In this document: piece after piece, positions 35,554 through 47,500 of the stretch
Numbering within the stretch: position 1 is the stretch's first letter
Layout: every line of letters starts with the position of its first letter
Assembly: GCA_003024175.1 (NCBI GenBank)
Contig: MDYQ01000001.1
Span: forward strand, 186,001-250,000
Reading direction: 5' to 3'
Length of the DNA stretch: 64,000 nucleotides
From: Planoprotostelium fungivorum
Taxonomy: Eukaryota; Evosea; Variosea; Cavosteliida; Cavosteliaceae
Made by a program: the position numbers and the translations under genes
The notes under the pieces: model-generated
The model's input: the letters and a program-made list of their open reading frames with translations, nothing else
Database searches by the model: none
What the model was told of the DNA's origin: nothing

Positions 35554-37093
35554 ATGTCGAGTGACGAAGAAATTATCAAGCGTATGCAAACGCTTCGTAT
35601 CGCCAAAGATGAGGTCAGAGGAGATGTGTGGTGAAATCTGATCGTAAATCAGGCCATCATGAACGAAGACTACGAGTTGGCTGCCAAGATTAAGACACAA
35701 TTAGAGGATCTTCAACAGAAGAACTCTCACATCTCTGCACCAGCAGGTACAATCAGAGGTCCGGGGTCTCCTGCTCCCGCTCCAGAGGCCAAGCAGCAGC
35801 AGCAATATATTCGAGAAGAGCCACAGTACAAGGCCTCTTCCGATGTATCGACTCTCGTCGGAAAAGGAAACACGTGAGATACGATCGAATACCACATATC
35901 ACTGACGACATGTAATCAGCAGCCCCAGACAGGCACCCGCATCTCCCACGTACGTTCATCTTCTCCCATCCATCCAATCTCCAAAATCACTTCATTATGA
36001 ATGATCCCAACGAATGTCATCTCATATCCTCTACTCATCGAACGTAGAGCCAAGGGACCTGCCACGAAAGAGAATGGCAAGTTCGTGTCTGATGCAGGCG
36101 CCGGTCGTCACACGACCGTGCAAGCCATGCTGGAAGCTGGAGCCGATCCCAACTCGGTCGACTTCCAGACCGGAAACTCAGGTGATATTCGATCATCTAC
36201 AACGTTGTAGACTGACTCCATCAGGTCTCATCGCCGCATCAGAGACGAACCACTTTGATGTCGTCAGATTGCTAGTAGAGGCAGGTGCCAATCCTAACTT
36301 GAGAAATCGAAGAGGAAAGACGGCTCTCCATTACACCGTGGAGAACAGGTGAGATTTCACCTAGATTCCGATCAAATGACCGTTGTAGATACGACAAACT
36401 GACGAGATACCTCGTGGAAGAGGCGGGTGCCGACGTGAATATCGTGGACAATACGAACAAAACCCCTCTACAACTCGCCGCTCCCATTCCCAGCTTGCAC
36501 CAAGAATTACAACGTGAGAATCGACTGCGGGCACGAAAGATTGAGACGCCACAGTGATGACCCACAAGAAGAAGAAGGAAGAAGAAGAGAACAAGGCGAA
36601 CCAGCCGGTGACTCGTTGTAGATGGACGATGGGGTAACATCGTGCAGGTCAGTTTGGGCTTGGTGACTGTGTTTCTGAGAACAAAGGGCTTTCCATTAGA
36701 AATCGGATCGACTCACAACGCCGCCGACGTAAGATGACATCATGATACACATGATGCCTGATGACATCAGGTGACGCTGGCCATGAGTAAGTTGTTGAAT
36801 CTCCAAGAGATCGCGAAGGATCTGCAGATCTTCGAAGAAGCCATGGGAAGAGGTGAGCTGAATACTTTGCATCTACACCGTAAGAATAAAACGAAATAAA
36901 AGATGGAATAAAAGAGAATATCGATCGTTGACGCGAGGACAGAGAGGGCGATGGAAGACAAGGAAGAGCTACTGGCCGTCCAAGACAAGTGGCCGAACAA
37001 GAACCCCAACTACTTCAAGTTCCTCATCAAAGTCAAGAGAGGCTCCAACTCGGCCGCACAGATGAAATTCAGAGAGGTCGCTTACGCCAATAA
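35554..37093 (+). CDS. UVR-motif and ankyrin-repeat protein
   Basis: Start ATG is at 35554 (MSSDEEIIKRMQTLRIAKDE). After a short intron comes a UVR-type helix pair (AIMNEDYELAAKIKTQLEDL), then a Pro/Ala/Gln-rich linker. Three ankyrin repeats follow: RHTTVQAMLEAGADPNSVDF, NHFDVVRLLVEAGANPNLRN with GKTALHYTVENR, and YLVEEAGADVNIVDNTNKTP. The C-terminal part (KKKKEEEENKANQP; VTVFLRTKGFPLEIGSTHNA; LAMSKLLNLQEIAKDLQIFE; FREVAYANK) is not recognised. It is likely a cytosolic protein-binding adaptor. Introns at 36182-36224 (full palindrome), 36349-36388 and 36608-36647 (CGTTGTAG) interrupt the ankyrin region, so one gene carries three members of the intron family. Confidence 0.72.
36182..36224 (+). 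repeat. Palindrome-bearing intron, 43 nt (ankyrin gene)
   Basis: GTGATATTCGATC, then the palindrome from 36195, then ACTGACTCCATCAG. Exons GNS and GLIAASETNHF join in frame within an ankyrin repeat. Confidence 0.8.
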
Positions 37094-37171
37094 ATGATGT
37101 CACTTTCACGAACGTGTCACTTCATGATCGTCACATCACGATTGGCAATGGAAGACGTGTCGTTTGAAAAT

Positions 37172-38308
37172 TTAGAAGACGATTTTGAACAAAAGGGTCC
37201 AGAATATGGCGTGAAAGACGACGGCGTATTGCACGGATTGGAGTGGCGTAACCGTGTCGATTTTCACTTCCTTTTGAAATCCTTCCTCCATCATGTGATG
37301 GACCTGATGTCGATGTCAGCGAGCTCATCTCACTTTTGTGATTAGAAGATGACAATGATCTACCTTCTGGGAGAGCTCTTCCGTTGTGTCTCCCTGCTTC
37401 GTTTGGATCTCTTTCAGATATCTCACTCTGGTGACGTCAGATGAGAAGTCTTTGATGAGAGTTTGACTCACACAATGACACCTGGCTTGGGGAAGAGCTG
37501 TTTTGGTCTCCACAAATTGTAATTGTTTAAAAGGATGACGGGCACCAAACGAATACCCTCTGCTTGTACGGCCATGTGAAATGGACCTGATGGGATCGTG
37601 AACGTCGGAGTGGATGTGCAACGACGTGAAAGACTCTTCACCTTTCTTGAATTCTTGCAGCTTTCCATCTCTCGATCGTGTACCCTCAGGGGCAATCATG
37701 ATCTGATCTTTGCATTAGACAATCTGTTTAGTACGTCTCGACGGCTCACCGACACAGAGTTCTCTTTCATCTTTTTAACGGCTCCGTTTAAAGAGGCGAT
37801 GGCTTTCTCTCGGTTGGCTCGATCGATGGGAATGCAACCGAACATGAGAGCAGGGACGAAGATGAAAGGTGCCTTCCACAACAGACTCTGTTTGAAGACA
37901 CTTCGAACGCCGTGATAACCGCTGGCAAGTACGGCGAAGGCATCTTCATGTGGTGTCAGAATGGATGTGATGATACACCAAGGATCCCACCGATGTTGGA
38001 GGCGTGAGAAAATAATACGAGAGATGGAGTACCATCGTTCTTGATACCCTCCATTCCTTCCACTCTGGTCTGAGGTGATGGTATCAGACATTGTCTTCTG
38101 TCACGAAATGGAACGGACTCACATATATTCCAAAGCATTTCAGACTGATAGCAGCCCACATGGTCGCAATTTTATCGCTCGGTCTTGTCTTCCATTGCAG
38201 CTTCTTCTCGATCTTCCGGATGGGCGAAATGACTCCTAAGAAGATAGCGCCGAGAAGAGTGAAAATGATCCCCGCTGAAACACGGATTACGTCGATCGCA
38301 ATGTTCAT
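37172..38308 (-). CDS. 1-acyl-glycerol-3-phosphate acyltransferase-like enzyme
   Basis: The family acylates lysophosphatidic acid or other lysophospholipids at ER or related membranes. Start ATG is at 38306-38308. The N-terminal membrane helix is VSAGIIFTLLGAIFLGVISP. The HX4D motif reads SHASNID across an intron, with the downstream block RSVFKQSLLWKAPFIFVPAL and GCIPIDR. The second motif is IAPEGTRSRDGKLQEFKKG, followed by LVPVILLNNYNLWRPKQLFP. Near the C-terminus are LKEIQTKQGDTTEELSQK, HHMMEEGF and a hydrophobic end (YAVVFHAIFWTLLFKIVF), stopping at 37172-37174. Both catalytic motifs look intact. About seven introns of 36-60 nt. It converges on the ankyrin gene with only 78 bp between stops. 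Confidence 0.88.
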
Positions 38309-38845
38309 CTCGATGATGGAAGAAAAGTGTCCTGTCAAAGAGGTTCCGGATCAACGGAAGAATCATGCATCCGAAATTCCGTTGTAGTATTCCGAATATT
38401 TTTCGGACCCGAGGACAGCGAGCAGGATTAGATCCGATCATGAAGCGATTAACCGATCATCGCGTGAGGAAACGAGCGATCCGGAACTGGACGACGATCA
38501 GCTTCATCTGCGATTCTCACGTTGGAAGCCGTGAGCTGTATCTGCTATAACTTAGGTTGTGTGATCCTGTTGATCCGTCTTACTTCGAATTTTTGGTACA
38601 AATTTGAGACGTGATACGAAAAGGCTGTGTACAGAGTCTGCACCTCACTTTGCTTCATGCTTCATCCTATGGACAAAATCATACAGTGATCAGATTCTAC
38701 GTGTGCAATCCAATGTTTCTATCACATACAACTAACAGACAAATACTCATTTATAGAATCCCTCGTTACAGCGCGGTGGTGGGTGCAATAATCATCGCGA
38801 CCGACGGACAATCGGTCAAGGTGGATGTGGCGTGAGTGTATCCCT
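38309..38845. other. Intergenic region
   Basis: No coding potential with a recognisable domain on either strand, and no repeat seen. Confidence 0.4.
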
Positions 38846-39112
38846 TCAAAAACTTTCCCTTCTTCTGATCTGCTCTCTGGCCGAGACGTAAAATGGAGAG
38901 GGCCCGCTCCGAATCTTCTCAGCGTGTGCGATGCTCCAAGCAGGGAAGAGTATGACCACCATGAAGACGATGCCGATGAAAGCAAAGGAGGACAGAAGGC
39001 TGCTCAGAACTTTCGTGTCTAATACGGTGGCCTTAACCATGGCAAAGTCTAAGTTAGCCACGAGGTATCCGCTGAGGAAGAGAAGACAGGAGACGAAAAC
39101 ACTTCCCAGCAT
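38846..39112 (-). CDS. Small two-helix membrane protein, unknown
   Basis: The single exon runs from ATG 39110-39112 to TGA at 38846, 88 aa. Two hydrophobic segments, LGSVFVSCLLFLSGYLVANL and SFAFIGIVFMVVILFPAWSI, are separated by a short loop and followed by a basic tail (EQIRRRESF). I do not recognise the family. Its start is 69 bp from that of the MUS81-like gene on the opposite strand, so the two probably share a promoter. Confidence 0.5.
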   Translation of the reverse strand: MLGSVFVSCLLFLSGYLVANLDFAMVKATVLDTKVLSSLLSSFAFIGIVFMVVILFPAWSIAHAEKIRSGPSPFYVSAREQIRRRESF

Positions 39113-39181
39113 GTCGTCTGATTATTGTGCCGATGTGATGTGATGTGATGTCAAGGAATAAAATTTTGTTCCATTTTCCAG

Positions 39182-42100
39182 ATGGACTCACACGAGAAGC
39201 CAGATGATGAATCTCCTTCTAAGAGAGCCAAAACAGTAACACCTGTTGTCATCAATTTAGAAGACGACGATGATGGTGAGCATCATCGATTCAGATTGCC
39301 ATCCTACTGTATACTCATCTGAAGCGGACTACAGACGTATTACCTCCTAGTCTGACGTCTTCCTCCTCCCCGACAATTGTAAAATCATCTCCACCTCCTT
39401 TGGTCCAACCGATTCGCCGTCGCATCGACTTTGAAGCAGGTATTACTCAGTTAATTCCTAAGTTAACTCATGTTAGAGGGTGCGCTCTCCATCGATCTGA
39501 CGTCCATGACGGACAGCGAGCTCGAATTAAATCTTAGTAAGGTCATGGAGGCACATATCAACGGGTAATCATCACCCATCTCCACCTCTCATTTCATCTC
39601 TGACGACTCTCAGAGAACAGAAACTGTTGGAAGACATCCTTCAAGAGCAACAGAGAAGGAGCGTCAAGAGACAATTTGACGACTCTTTTACGCAGCCCAC
39701 TTCCAATACCTCCCAATCCTCTCGATTTTCACCTCCGAAAGCATCTGCCTCACCCACGTTACCTCAAACTCCGCCTCCGTATTCGTCTCCACCTCTTACG
39801 TCTCAATCCCTGCTATCGTCCCAATTTCCGTTCGAGTCCCAATCTCCGCTCTCGTCCCAATCTCAGTCCCAAATGAGCAGTCCAAATCATCTCGCGGTTG
39901 TATCACCCATGGTACCTCCCACCATCTCCCCTCGCGCCGTGAAGAACGTGAGATTTCCGTGAAATTTCCGAGCTCACCCCGGTCAGTCCCCTCCCTTCTC
40001 TTCTCCACGAACGTCTCCATCTACAACTCGCCTATCTCCACGATCTACAACGCACTCCCCCGTGTCTCCCTTCAGTCCTTCGAAGCCAGAATCGAGGGAA
40101 TCAGTCAAGAAGAGAATGGCAGAAGCGAAAAAGTATACGTCACCACAGAAACACGTGTCTATACCCTCTCCCGCGGAAATGACTTCGTATCAGTGCGTAC
40201 ACGATCTTCACTTTAAATACATTTCGATCGATTTTATTTTAGACTGTGTATGCATATCCATCGTAAAAACATTTAATTGAAAGATGAAAGCAATTGATGA
40301 TGAACATACTACAGAGATGGAAATGTAGAAGACATGAATCCTGCGAATCAACCACTCGTAGGGGTAAATAGCTCTTCACGATCTACGTACCGTACGCATC
40401 ATTTCACCGAAATCTCCGCAGTATTTGAAGGAATTGATCGAGGGGGTCAAGCGAAATCCATCGGCAGAGAATCATAACGGTGTAGTCCTGGCTCTCGGTA
40501 AATGCATTCAGAGCATTCGAAGACAAACGAGAGTGATCACGTGTGCCGCTGACGTGGCAGATTTGAATGGTTTCGGACCGAGAATGACTGAATTCGTCGC
40601 TCACTATTTCGGAGAGGTGAGAATTATAGAAAGTACACGAGTCATCATCCATCGTTTCACATGATCATCATCACGAGACCATCACGATCATTGAATCAGG
40701 AATCTGTGTGTTGGATGTGTAGAATGATACCGATGATTGACGACCGCGACAGGAAGAAGTGTATGAGTATGAAGACGGGTTTCAATCCGTGGAGGAATTC
40801 TGGGAAAAACTTCCCAAGAATGTTCCCAGGAAGGATCCCCCCTGCCATCTACAACTCCCTCTCAATTTCGAATCTCAAGTCAGGGCGACCAAATTGCTAC
40901 GGGCCATCGAGATGATATTATCCGGGAATATTCTGAGCCAATTCGAGGAAAATTCTCCACCTCGCGAGGTACAGTCTCAAAGTCTCCGAGTCTGATGGTC
41001 TCAGACTCGAAATTGGGCCACACGGCTCAAATGTAATGTCAGATCGCAAGAGGCAGAGGACAAGATTTATCCTTGTACGATCACTTTGAACGAGGGAGGT
41101 TACATTCTGGTGGGCAGTTGTAGATGCAGAAGCAGTGGAAGTAATTACACGTCATGGTGCAAACACGTCACCGCTATCATATATTGGAATCTCGATGAAA
41201 ATTCGCGGAAATTCGTTTGCGACAAGGCTGCACGATCATTGATTGGTATCCTGGCCATGAGACATTGTGAGACATCCACCCATCTACACGTTTGTAGAAT
41301 GCATCTACCTCCTCCATTGATTTACGAACGCAGCTGTGAATCGAGCTGTGAAGAGGAGTAGATCTTCACGCATCCATTCGGGAGTCAAGGCCTCGGACGA
41401 TGATCCAGAGGTGAGATGTATACGCGTGACACGATGTTGACGTGTACAGGCGCCACCGATCGACCCAAATCGCCTCAATGCTGCCGATTTTTCGATGAAA
41501 TTTCTCTTGGAGAGACACATTCCACTCATGTCGGACACGGTGCGAGATTTCACGAAGATTTCCATTCATTGTAGACAGATGTTTCCAGAAATTCTGTCGA
41601 CATTTTCGCAGTCGCAAAAGGTGGAAGAGACACGTAATGAAAGAAAGTGAGTCACCTCATCTTCCCCTTCCTCCATAATGTCGACACATCTCAGAGACGT
41701 ACCCTACGTACGTAATCTACGAAAGTGTGTCTTCAGTGACAACACTTACCTTTCTCTGTTGAGTCACCTCCTCCAGCCACATCTACACCCTTGCCCGCAG
41801 GCTCTCATACCGGTGAGTCGCGTGATTCTCCACGAGCTGATGGAGCTTCAGTTCATCCATCACATTACCATCGCGCAGCCTGCGATCGAATCTGCGATCT
41901 GTTCCGAGGAACTGATGTACAATCCGGGGGAAAATTCAAAGATCATCGTACCCACCAGCCGAGTCGGGTGAGAAGAAGTGGCACGTTGTAGACTGAGATA
42001 AGTCAGTGACGTCATCAGCTGGGCTTTACGTAAAATGGATTCGGCCGACGTGAAAAAGATCTGGGACGATTGTGGAAGACATTTCATCGGAATTTCAAAG

Positions 42101-42774
42101 GAATTCGTCAAGCAGTTCTTAGGACTGCACAACGTCCCAATTTCAGAATTGAGACGATTGGTAAACGGTCGACCGTGGAGGCTCAAACTATTGGTTGACT
42201 CCCAAGAGAGGTCACGTGAGCGAGAGAAAGGTGTCACCGAATGACGTACGGCAGCGAACATCGTGGAGCGTCTGAGGGAAAGATTGACACATCTGCACGT
42301 CATCGTGGAGCGTCGGCTATTGAAGCCCGGAGATTTCGGTTGGGCTATACAGTGCCCCACAGACGGTCTCCACCATTACCAGGTACCGTTCTTTCGATGA
42401 CGTCATCTGACGTCATCAGCTCCCGCTGTTAGTCGAAAGGAAGAGCTATCAAGATCTCATCAGCACGGAGAGGGATTACAGAGGCTTCCACCAGGTCGAA
42501 CAATTAGAAGGGAGAGCAGACAGTGGTACGACAGTGCGGTACCTCTTAGAAGGGTTCCACGCGAAGGAGAGGATCAGCGAGCTATCGAACAAGGTGAGAA
42601 GGAAGAGAGAAGAGAGAGTAAAACGAAGCAGATGACAGAGAGGAACATCTCTCTGGTCACGACCGATAACCTCGATGGAACGTTGCAGTGAGTGATGATG
42701 AGATCGAGGTGATGGTTGAGATGATGCAGGATGCTGGTGGTGTGGACGACTTTGCAATGGCGGGAGTGGAATGA
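39182..42774 (+). CDS. MUS81: MUS81-like structure-specific endonuclease with a SWIM zinc finger
   Basis: Start ATG is at 39182 (MDSHEKPDDESPSKRAKTVT). The N-terminal third is low complexity, Ser/Pro/Gln rich and probably unstructured. Next comes the MUS81-type N-terminal helix-hairpin domain (YLKELIEGVKRNPSAENHNG, LALGKCIQSIRRQTRVITCA, LNGFGPRMTEFVAHYFGE). A SWIM finger follows (GSCRCRSSGSNYTSWCKHV, pattern CxCx10CxH). Further on are a helical region (KKIWDDCGRHFIGISKEFVK) and the ERCC4/XPF-type nuclease core, LLKPGDFGWAIQ and LLVERKSYQDLI, with the GD and VERKxxxD catalytic residues intact. It ends at 42772-42774 without a clear C-terminal HhH. The enzyme would cut branched DNA. At least 12 introns; two end TGACGTCATCAG. 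Confidence 0.75.
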
Positions 42775-42915
42775 TACGAGAGCTGAGGTCTGTTTGGAAC
42801 AGCCCGACAGTTCTGTGAACATAGGATAAAGGATAAAATGTACATGTCTTTCAGGAAGATAGGACGCAGCTTTTCATGAGCTCGACATGCGAGAGGACAG
42901 ACTTTATTTCTGTAT

Positions 42916-44563
42916 CATCTCTGGTCATTTAGAACTCTAGGTTCCAGTTGGAGAGATCTCTGATAGTCCCCATTCTCCCGCCTTCTATCCATCACTGGTA
43001 GATCATCCAATATCTTCATCACTCTCTCGTCTCTGACAAAGGGGTAATCGATGGCACCTGCTCCACTCAGTCTCATCCTTTGCACGATCTTCGCTCACCT
43101 CTTGAAAGGATGAGCTGGGTGATGATGTTGTGAAAGTGGGTCCAGCAGCGATATGGGATGGGTCTGTCTGGTACCATTTGGTAAACATTTCCTGAGAAGA
43201 TGAAGGTGAGTTCCATCGCGGTGAATTGCCTGGGTATCTTCAGGAACATCCCCCACATCTCATCATCTATGTGATGATGTGCCGCCGCATCGAATCGCGG
43301 ATGATGTGATGGAAGATCATCTTCTCGTGCTCACGTGCAAGTGATCTTTGGATGAGGTGCCACTAGGAAGGCCTGCCTCAAGTTTTCATACATTTTCGTA
43401 GAGGACGTGAGCTCTTCCAAGCCTTGACGCATCGTCTGATATCTCTCCTCTACTTGTGATTTCGTCCTGCATCACATCAGAGAACGTCATCTGATGGATG
43501 ATTCATCACCTGGTGAGACGATGAATGGGCAGAGATTGGAGGCCTGCCATTACAGATTGCAAACTCAAAAAATCACCCAACCTCTTCAATTCCTATATCG
43601 ATGTCAATACGTAGAATGAATGTATGCCCCAGTTGTCTGATGAGAGAGATACATCTTCACCTCTGCTATCTGAATGATCAACTCCAAGACTCTGGCCCTG
43701 TCTTCGTAGTTGCCTTCCAGTACCTGATAACCGATGCTGAGATACTTCAGGGTAGGTAAAGACCACAGATAAGGTGGGAACGAGCTCAGTTTGTTCGATT
43801 CCGCCTGCAACACGTCATCGACCACTCATGCGAGCGAACATCACCTTCAATGAGGCCAGATTCCCTGATTTAGAGAGATCGGGAAGAGACGTGAATTGGT
43901 TGCCAGAGATCCATAACTGTTGGATTTTCATGAAGACGGAACCACCACTGCTGGGCTGCCATGAGCTGAATTGATTGTTCCGCAAGTCAAGCTGGAAGAT
44001 CTCAGATCGTGCGGTAGACCGTAGCGAGAGCGACGTTTGAGAAGAAAGCGGGGATACTTCCGTTGAGCGCATTCGATTGCAGATTGACGATGATCATGTT
44101 CGGACAATTCACCAGGAAATTGGCAGGAATCGGTCCGACCAACCCTGAAACTCAGCATCAGATCAGATCGCATCCATTTCGAAATGGAGACGGACCTGGG
44201 TTTCCAGTGATGGAAACATTGACAAGGCCAGTCAGTGTCCGCTTGAATGCCAGATGGAAGGTGATGTCCCCACCAGGTTATTGTTGTCTAAATGTATCGC
44301 GACCACCTGAGAGTGTTGCAAACGATACCGAACCAAATAGGTTGACACGGATCTGTGTTTGAATTCCATCCAGTACTATTACTCCAACCCTGACCTGTCC
44401 ATGTATGAGAGATGTAATGCGAACAACCTCGCCCACCATTAATGGATAGATATAGCGCATAAAGATCGCTTCCCGCTTGAGAAGACGCTGATTGGCCAAC
44501 CATATAAAGAAGGTGAAGCCCTACTCGGGAAGTTATGTCTACCGACAGACAGATTCGATCCAT
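42916..44563 (-). CDS. LRR protein joined to a RasGEF domain (tandem relative of the next gene)
   Basis: The stop is at 42916-42918 and a possible start ATG at 44561-44563. The first half matches the LRR ectodomain of the neighbour at 44593-48787: GWNSNTDPCQPIWFGIVC cap, LVNVSITGNPG, MIIVNLQSNALNGSIPAFF, LDLRNNQFSSWQ, IQQLWISGNQFTSLPDLS, AESNKLSSFPPYLWSLPTLK. It then runs, with no membrane segment, into RARVLELIIQIAE, ELKRLGDFLSLQSVMAGLQS, LPIHRLTR, YQTMRQGLEELTSSTKMYEN and GAIDYPFVRDERVMKILDDL, the order expected of a RasGEF catalytic domain. Near 44290-44330 the frame cannot be kept open with a normal intron, so a frameshift, sequence error or very short intron is present. It may be a fusion, or a hybrid pseudogene made by tandem duplication. 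Confidence 0.5.
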
Positions 44564-44592
44564 GTTTTATTTTCAGTTTGAATGACAGCCGA

Positions 44593-47500
44593 TTAGACCA
44601 AGAGAGGATCTACAAGCGGATTCAAGTATGTGTGCGTGTAGGTGCGCGAGGTGGGGTAGAAATAGCGTGTGATGTCTCTGCCTGCCTTACACATCTCGAC
44701 AAAGGTAAAGCGATCCAACGGATCTCTCTGCAAGCTGCGCGATGATCAGATCCCTGTGTTTCAAAGTTTTTTTTCACCTCATCATGATGCAATACTCGAT
44801 CTGTGTTTCTGAACATTCCTCTCTCACAAAGGTTTCGACTGTTTCTTCGTCAACAGAGATTCAAACTTTGAACTCACTCGATGGATTCAGTCTTCTCTCC
44901 AGGATCTGTAAGGCCAGAACACCGAAAGCCCACACTTGTGATGCCTCGCTCGCTGCTTCTCCTTCTCTTCTCTCTGGCGCCTGCTCTCTCTCAGTTCACT
45001 TCCGTACACAGATGTCTCTCGTCTATGTCTGCACTCACTCTGTACAGAGCAGGGACAGGCAGGCCAGAGCGGAAGTCCCACAGCTTGACGAGATATGACT
45101 TGCCATCAGGCTGCAAGATGACTTTGTCTGCGGTCAAGATGTTGTCCTTCACTCCTTGCTCCGTCACGTGTGCCATCACGCTGGCAAGTTGTACGATGCT
45201 GCGATGGATCAGTCGATGTCGTAGATGGATTCTACTCACATCTGATTGGAAGTATCGTCATCGTATTTTCCGTCTTCGATCCATTGGGAGAGAGGTACGC
45301 CCGGGACGTATGTGGTGACTGCGTATGTGATGCCTACGGAGTCTTTCCAGCATCCCAGATATTGAGCGATGTTGACGTGTCTGATCTTCTGAAGGACGTG
45401 ATCGGTCGGTGATTGTGGCGTCTCCGTGGTCAATATGACGTCGGCCAACTGAGTTCGATCAGATGAATGCCTCGTTGTAGATGGCTCACCTGATATTTGG
45501 CCTTCTGACATCTCGTGGAGAGATGAACGCCTGTCACTTTTGTCAGAGATACCGATGAAATTTCGATCAGATTGCTCACCCATGGTCTGAATGTGTTCGG
45601 TGGGAATGGTTCGTGGAGCTGTATCTCCGAGATTCAAATTCCAGAGGACAGGTGTCCTCATCCTTCTCTTGACGATCAAGGCTACGGCGACGACCAATAT
45701 GACGAATGCGGTGACGCACACTGCCACCACTACCCCTATCGATCATTACGTCCGATACGTACGTTACGTCTCACATTTCCACGGAAAAGAAGTGGATGAA
45801 GATGTGGGCGACGCCTTGACTGCATTCTCGGTCGCAGATATCTGCAAGGAGAAACTAGTCAAGTGATTGCAGAGACATCGGACTGGCTGACTCTTCACAT
45901 CGATCTGACACCCATCCGGTCTCCATGACGATCCCGACTTGTCCCACCATACGCAAGTCAAGTCTTCTCCATCTATAGCGTTGTAGTTCATGCCGATCAC
46001 GACGGGCGATGGAGTGTTTTGGATGGAAATCTCCTCGAGAGATTGTGAGACGACTGACAGCGATACCACGTTCGTGTAGCTGTTCACGTTCAATCGATCG
46101 TGCTTCATGATCGTTACCTGTTGTCACTCTTAGTGGTAGGTATGAAGGGGTTGAATCGATAGACGGACAACACGGCGACACTGTCTTTTGGCAAGTTCTT
46201 CGTGACATCCAGTGGAATCACACCACTCGCTAGAGTGTTCTTTACGGTCACTTGCGCTACTTCCTTATTGTTGATCTGAGATCACGTCATCGAACGAAAG
46301 GTGAACGAGAGAGTCATACCTTGCTCGCAGTGACGGATACATTGATGGATACACTAGAGAAACTGCCGCCCTCCAAATTGGAGAGAGCGATGCGAAACAC
46401 GAGGGCATCGATGATGGACGGACACGAGGCAGACAGTGATTGTAGATCGTCCAACTGTGATGCGGTGAGAAACGGATGTCGATGTGTTCTCACCGTTCCA
46501 TTGAAGGAGATAGCTATGATGTCACAGTCGATTGTCGTATTCAAGGGTAGAGTGGACGTCAGAGTCTCCGAGGATGTGGATGATGTTGATGACGTGCTGA
46601 TGAAGGTAGGTGACGACGTTGTAGTGGATGAGCTGCTGGTCGATCGTGTTGTAGATGACGTGGTGGATGTGCTCGATGGTGACATTGCAGACGAAGATGA
46701 TGTGGTGGACACTTCTGGCTCCGTGGATGCATTGGATGAAGAGGTGGACTCCGATGTGGAATCGGTTGATTCCGTTGATGAGGAAGATGATGTCGTCGTG
46801 GATGTGCTCGAGATCTCATCGGTTGATGATGTGGATGATGTCGCAGTCGATGTGGATGTCGTCGCATCGAAATCCAGTGTCGAGGACGTTGATGTGGAAG
46901 ACGATATCGATGATTCCGTTGATGAGGTCATGGAAGAGGTAGACGATGTCGTGGATGATGTTTCATCAAGTTCAGATGAAGATGATGTGGTGGGGGATGT
47001 GGTGGAGGATGATGATGTCGTGGGGGATGTGGTGGAGGATGTGGTGGAGGATGTTGTAGAAGGGGTGGTGGAAGAGGTTGTCGCCTCTAACCACGCGAAA
47101 CTGGATGATGAAGTACTGGATGTCGTGCTGGATGTCGTAGAAGATGTAGTACTGGATGTAGTGCTGGATGTGGTGGAGGATGTAGTACTGGATGTGGTGG
47201 AGGATGTAGTACTGGATGTGGTGGAGGATGTAGTACTGGAGGTGGTGGAGGATGTAGTTGGAGGTGCAGATGAACAAGTGGATGGACCCGTTGATGACGT
47301 GGTGGATGATGTCGATGTGGGTGGAACGGTCGATGGAGCTTATTCAAAGTGAGATTTCCCGGTAGTACCCTCCACCTCACCGTATGTGATGATTCTCGTG
47401 ACAGTTGCCGCACCGTTACATCCAGACGAAACCCTGATGGTACCACACTGACTCGCAATCTGATCACAGGCTGGGGCGGTGAAGCTGATGGACGTTCGAT

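Noticed and set aside
46600-47262. Possible CRISPR-like array from regular repeats
   Set aside because: The repeats are contiguous coding microsatellite-like units without spacers, in a eukaryotic gene.
46252-47352. 366-codon plus-strand frame rich in Asp and Val (VDDVVDDV)
   Set aside because: It is the antisense shadow of the Ser/Thr repeat stalk of the minus-strand receptor. The minus strand continues into real LRR, GPS and membrane segments, and this frame has no domain.
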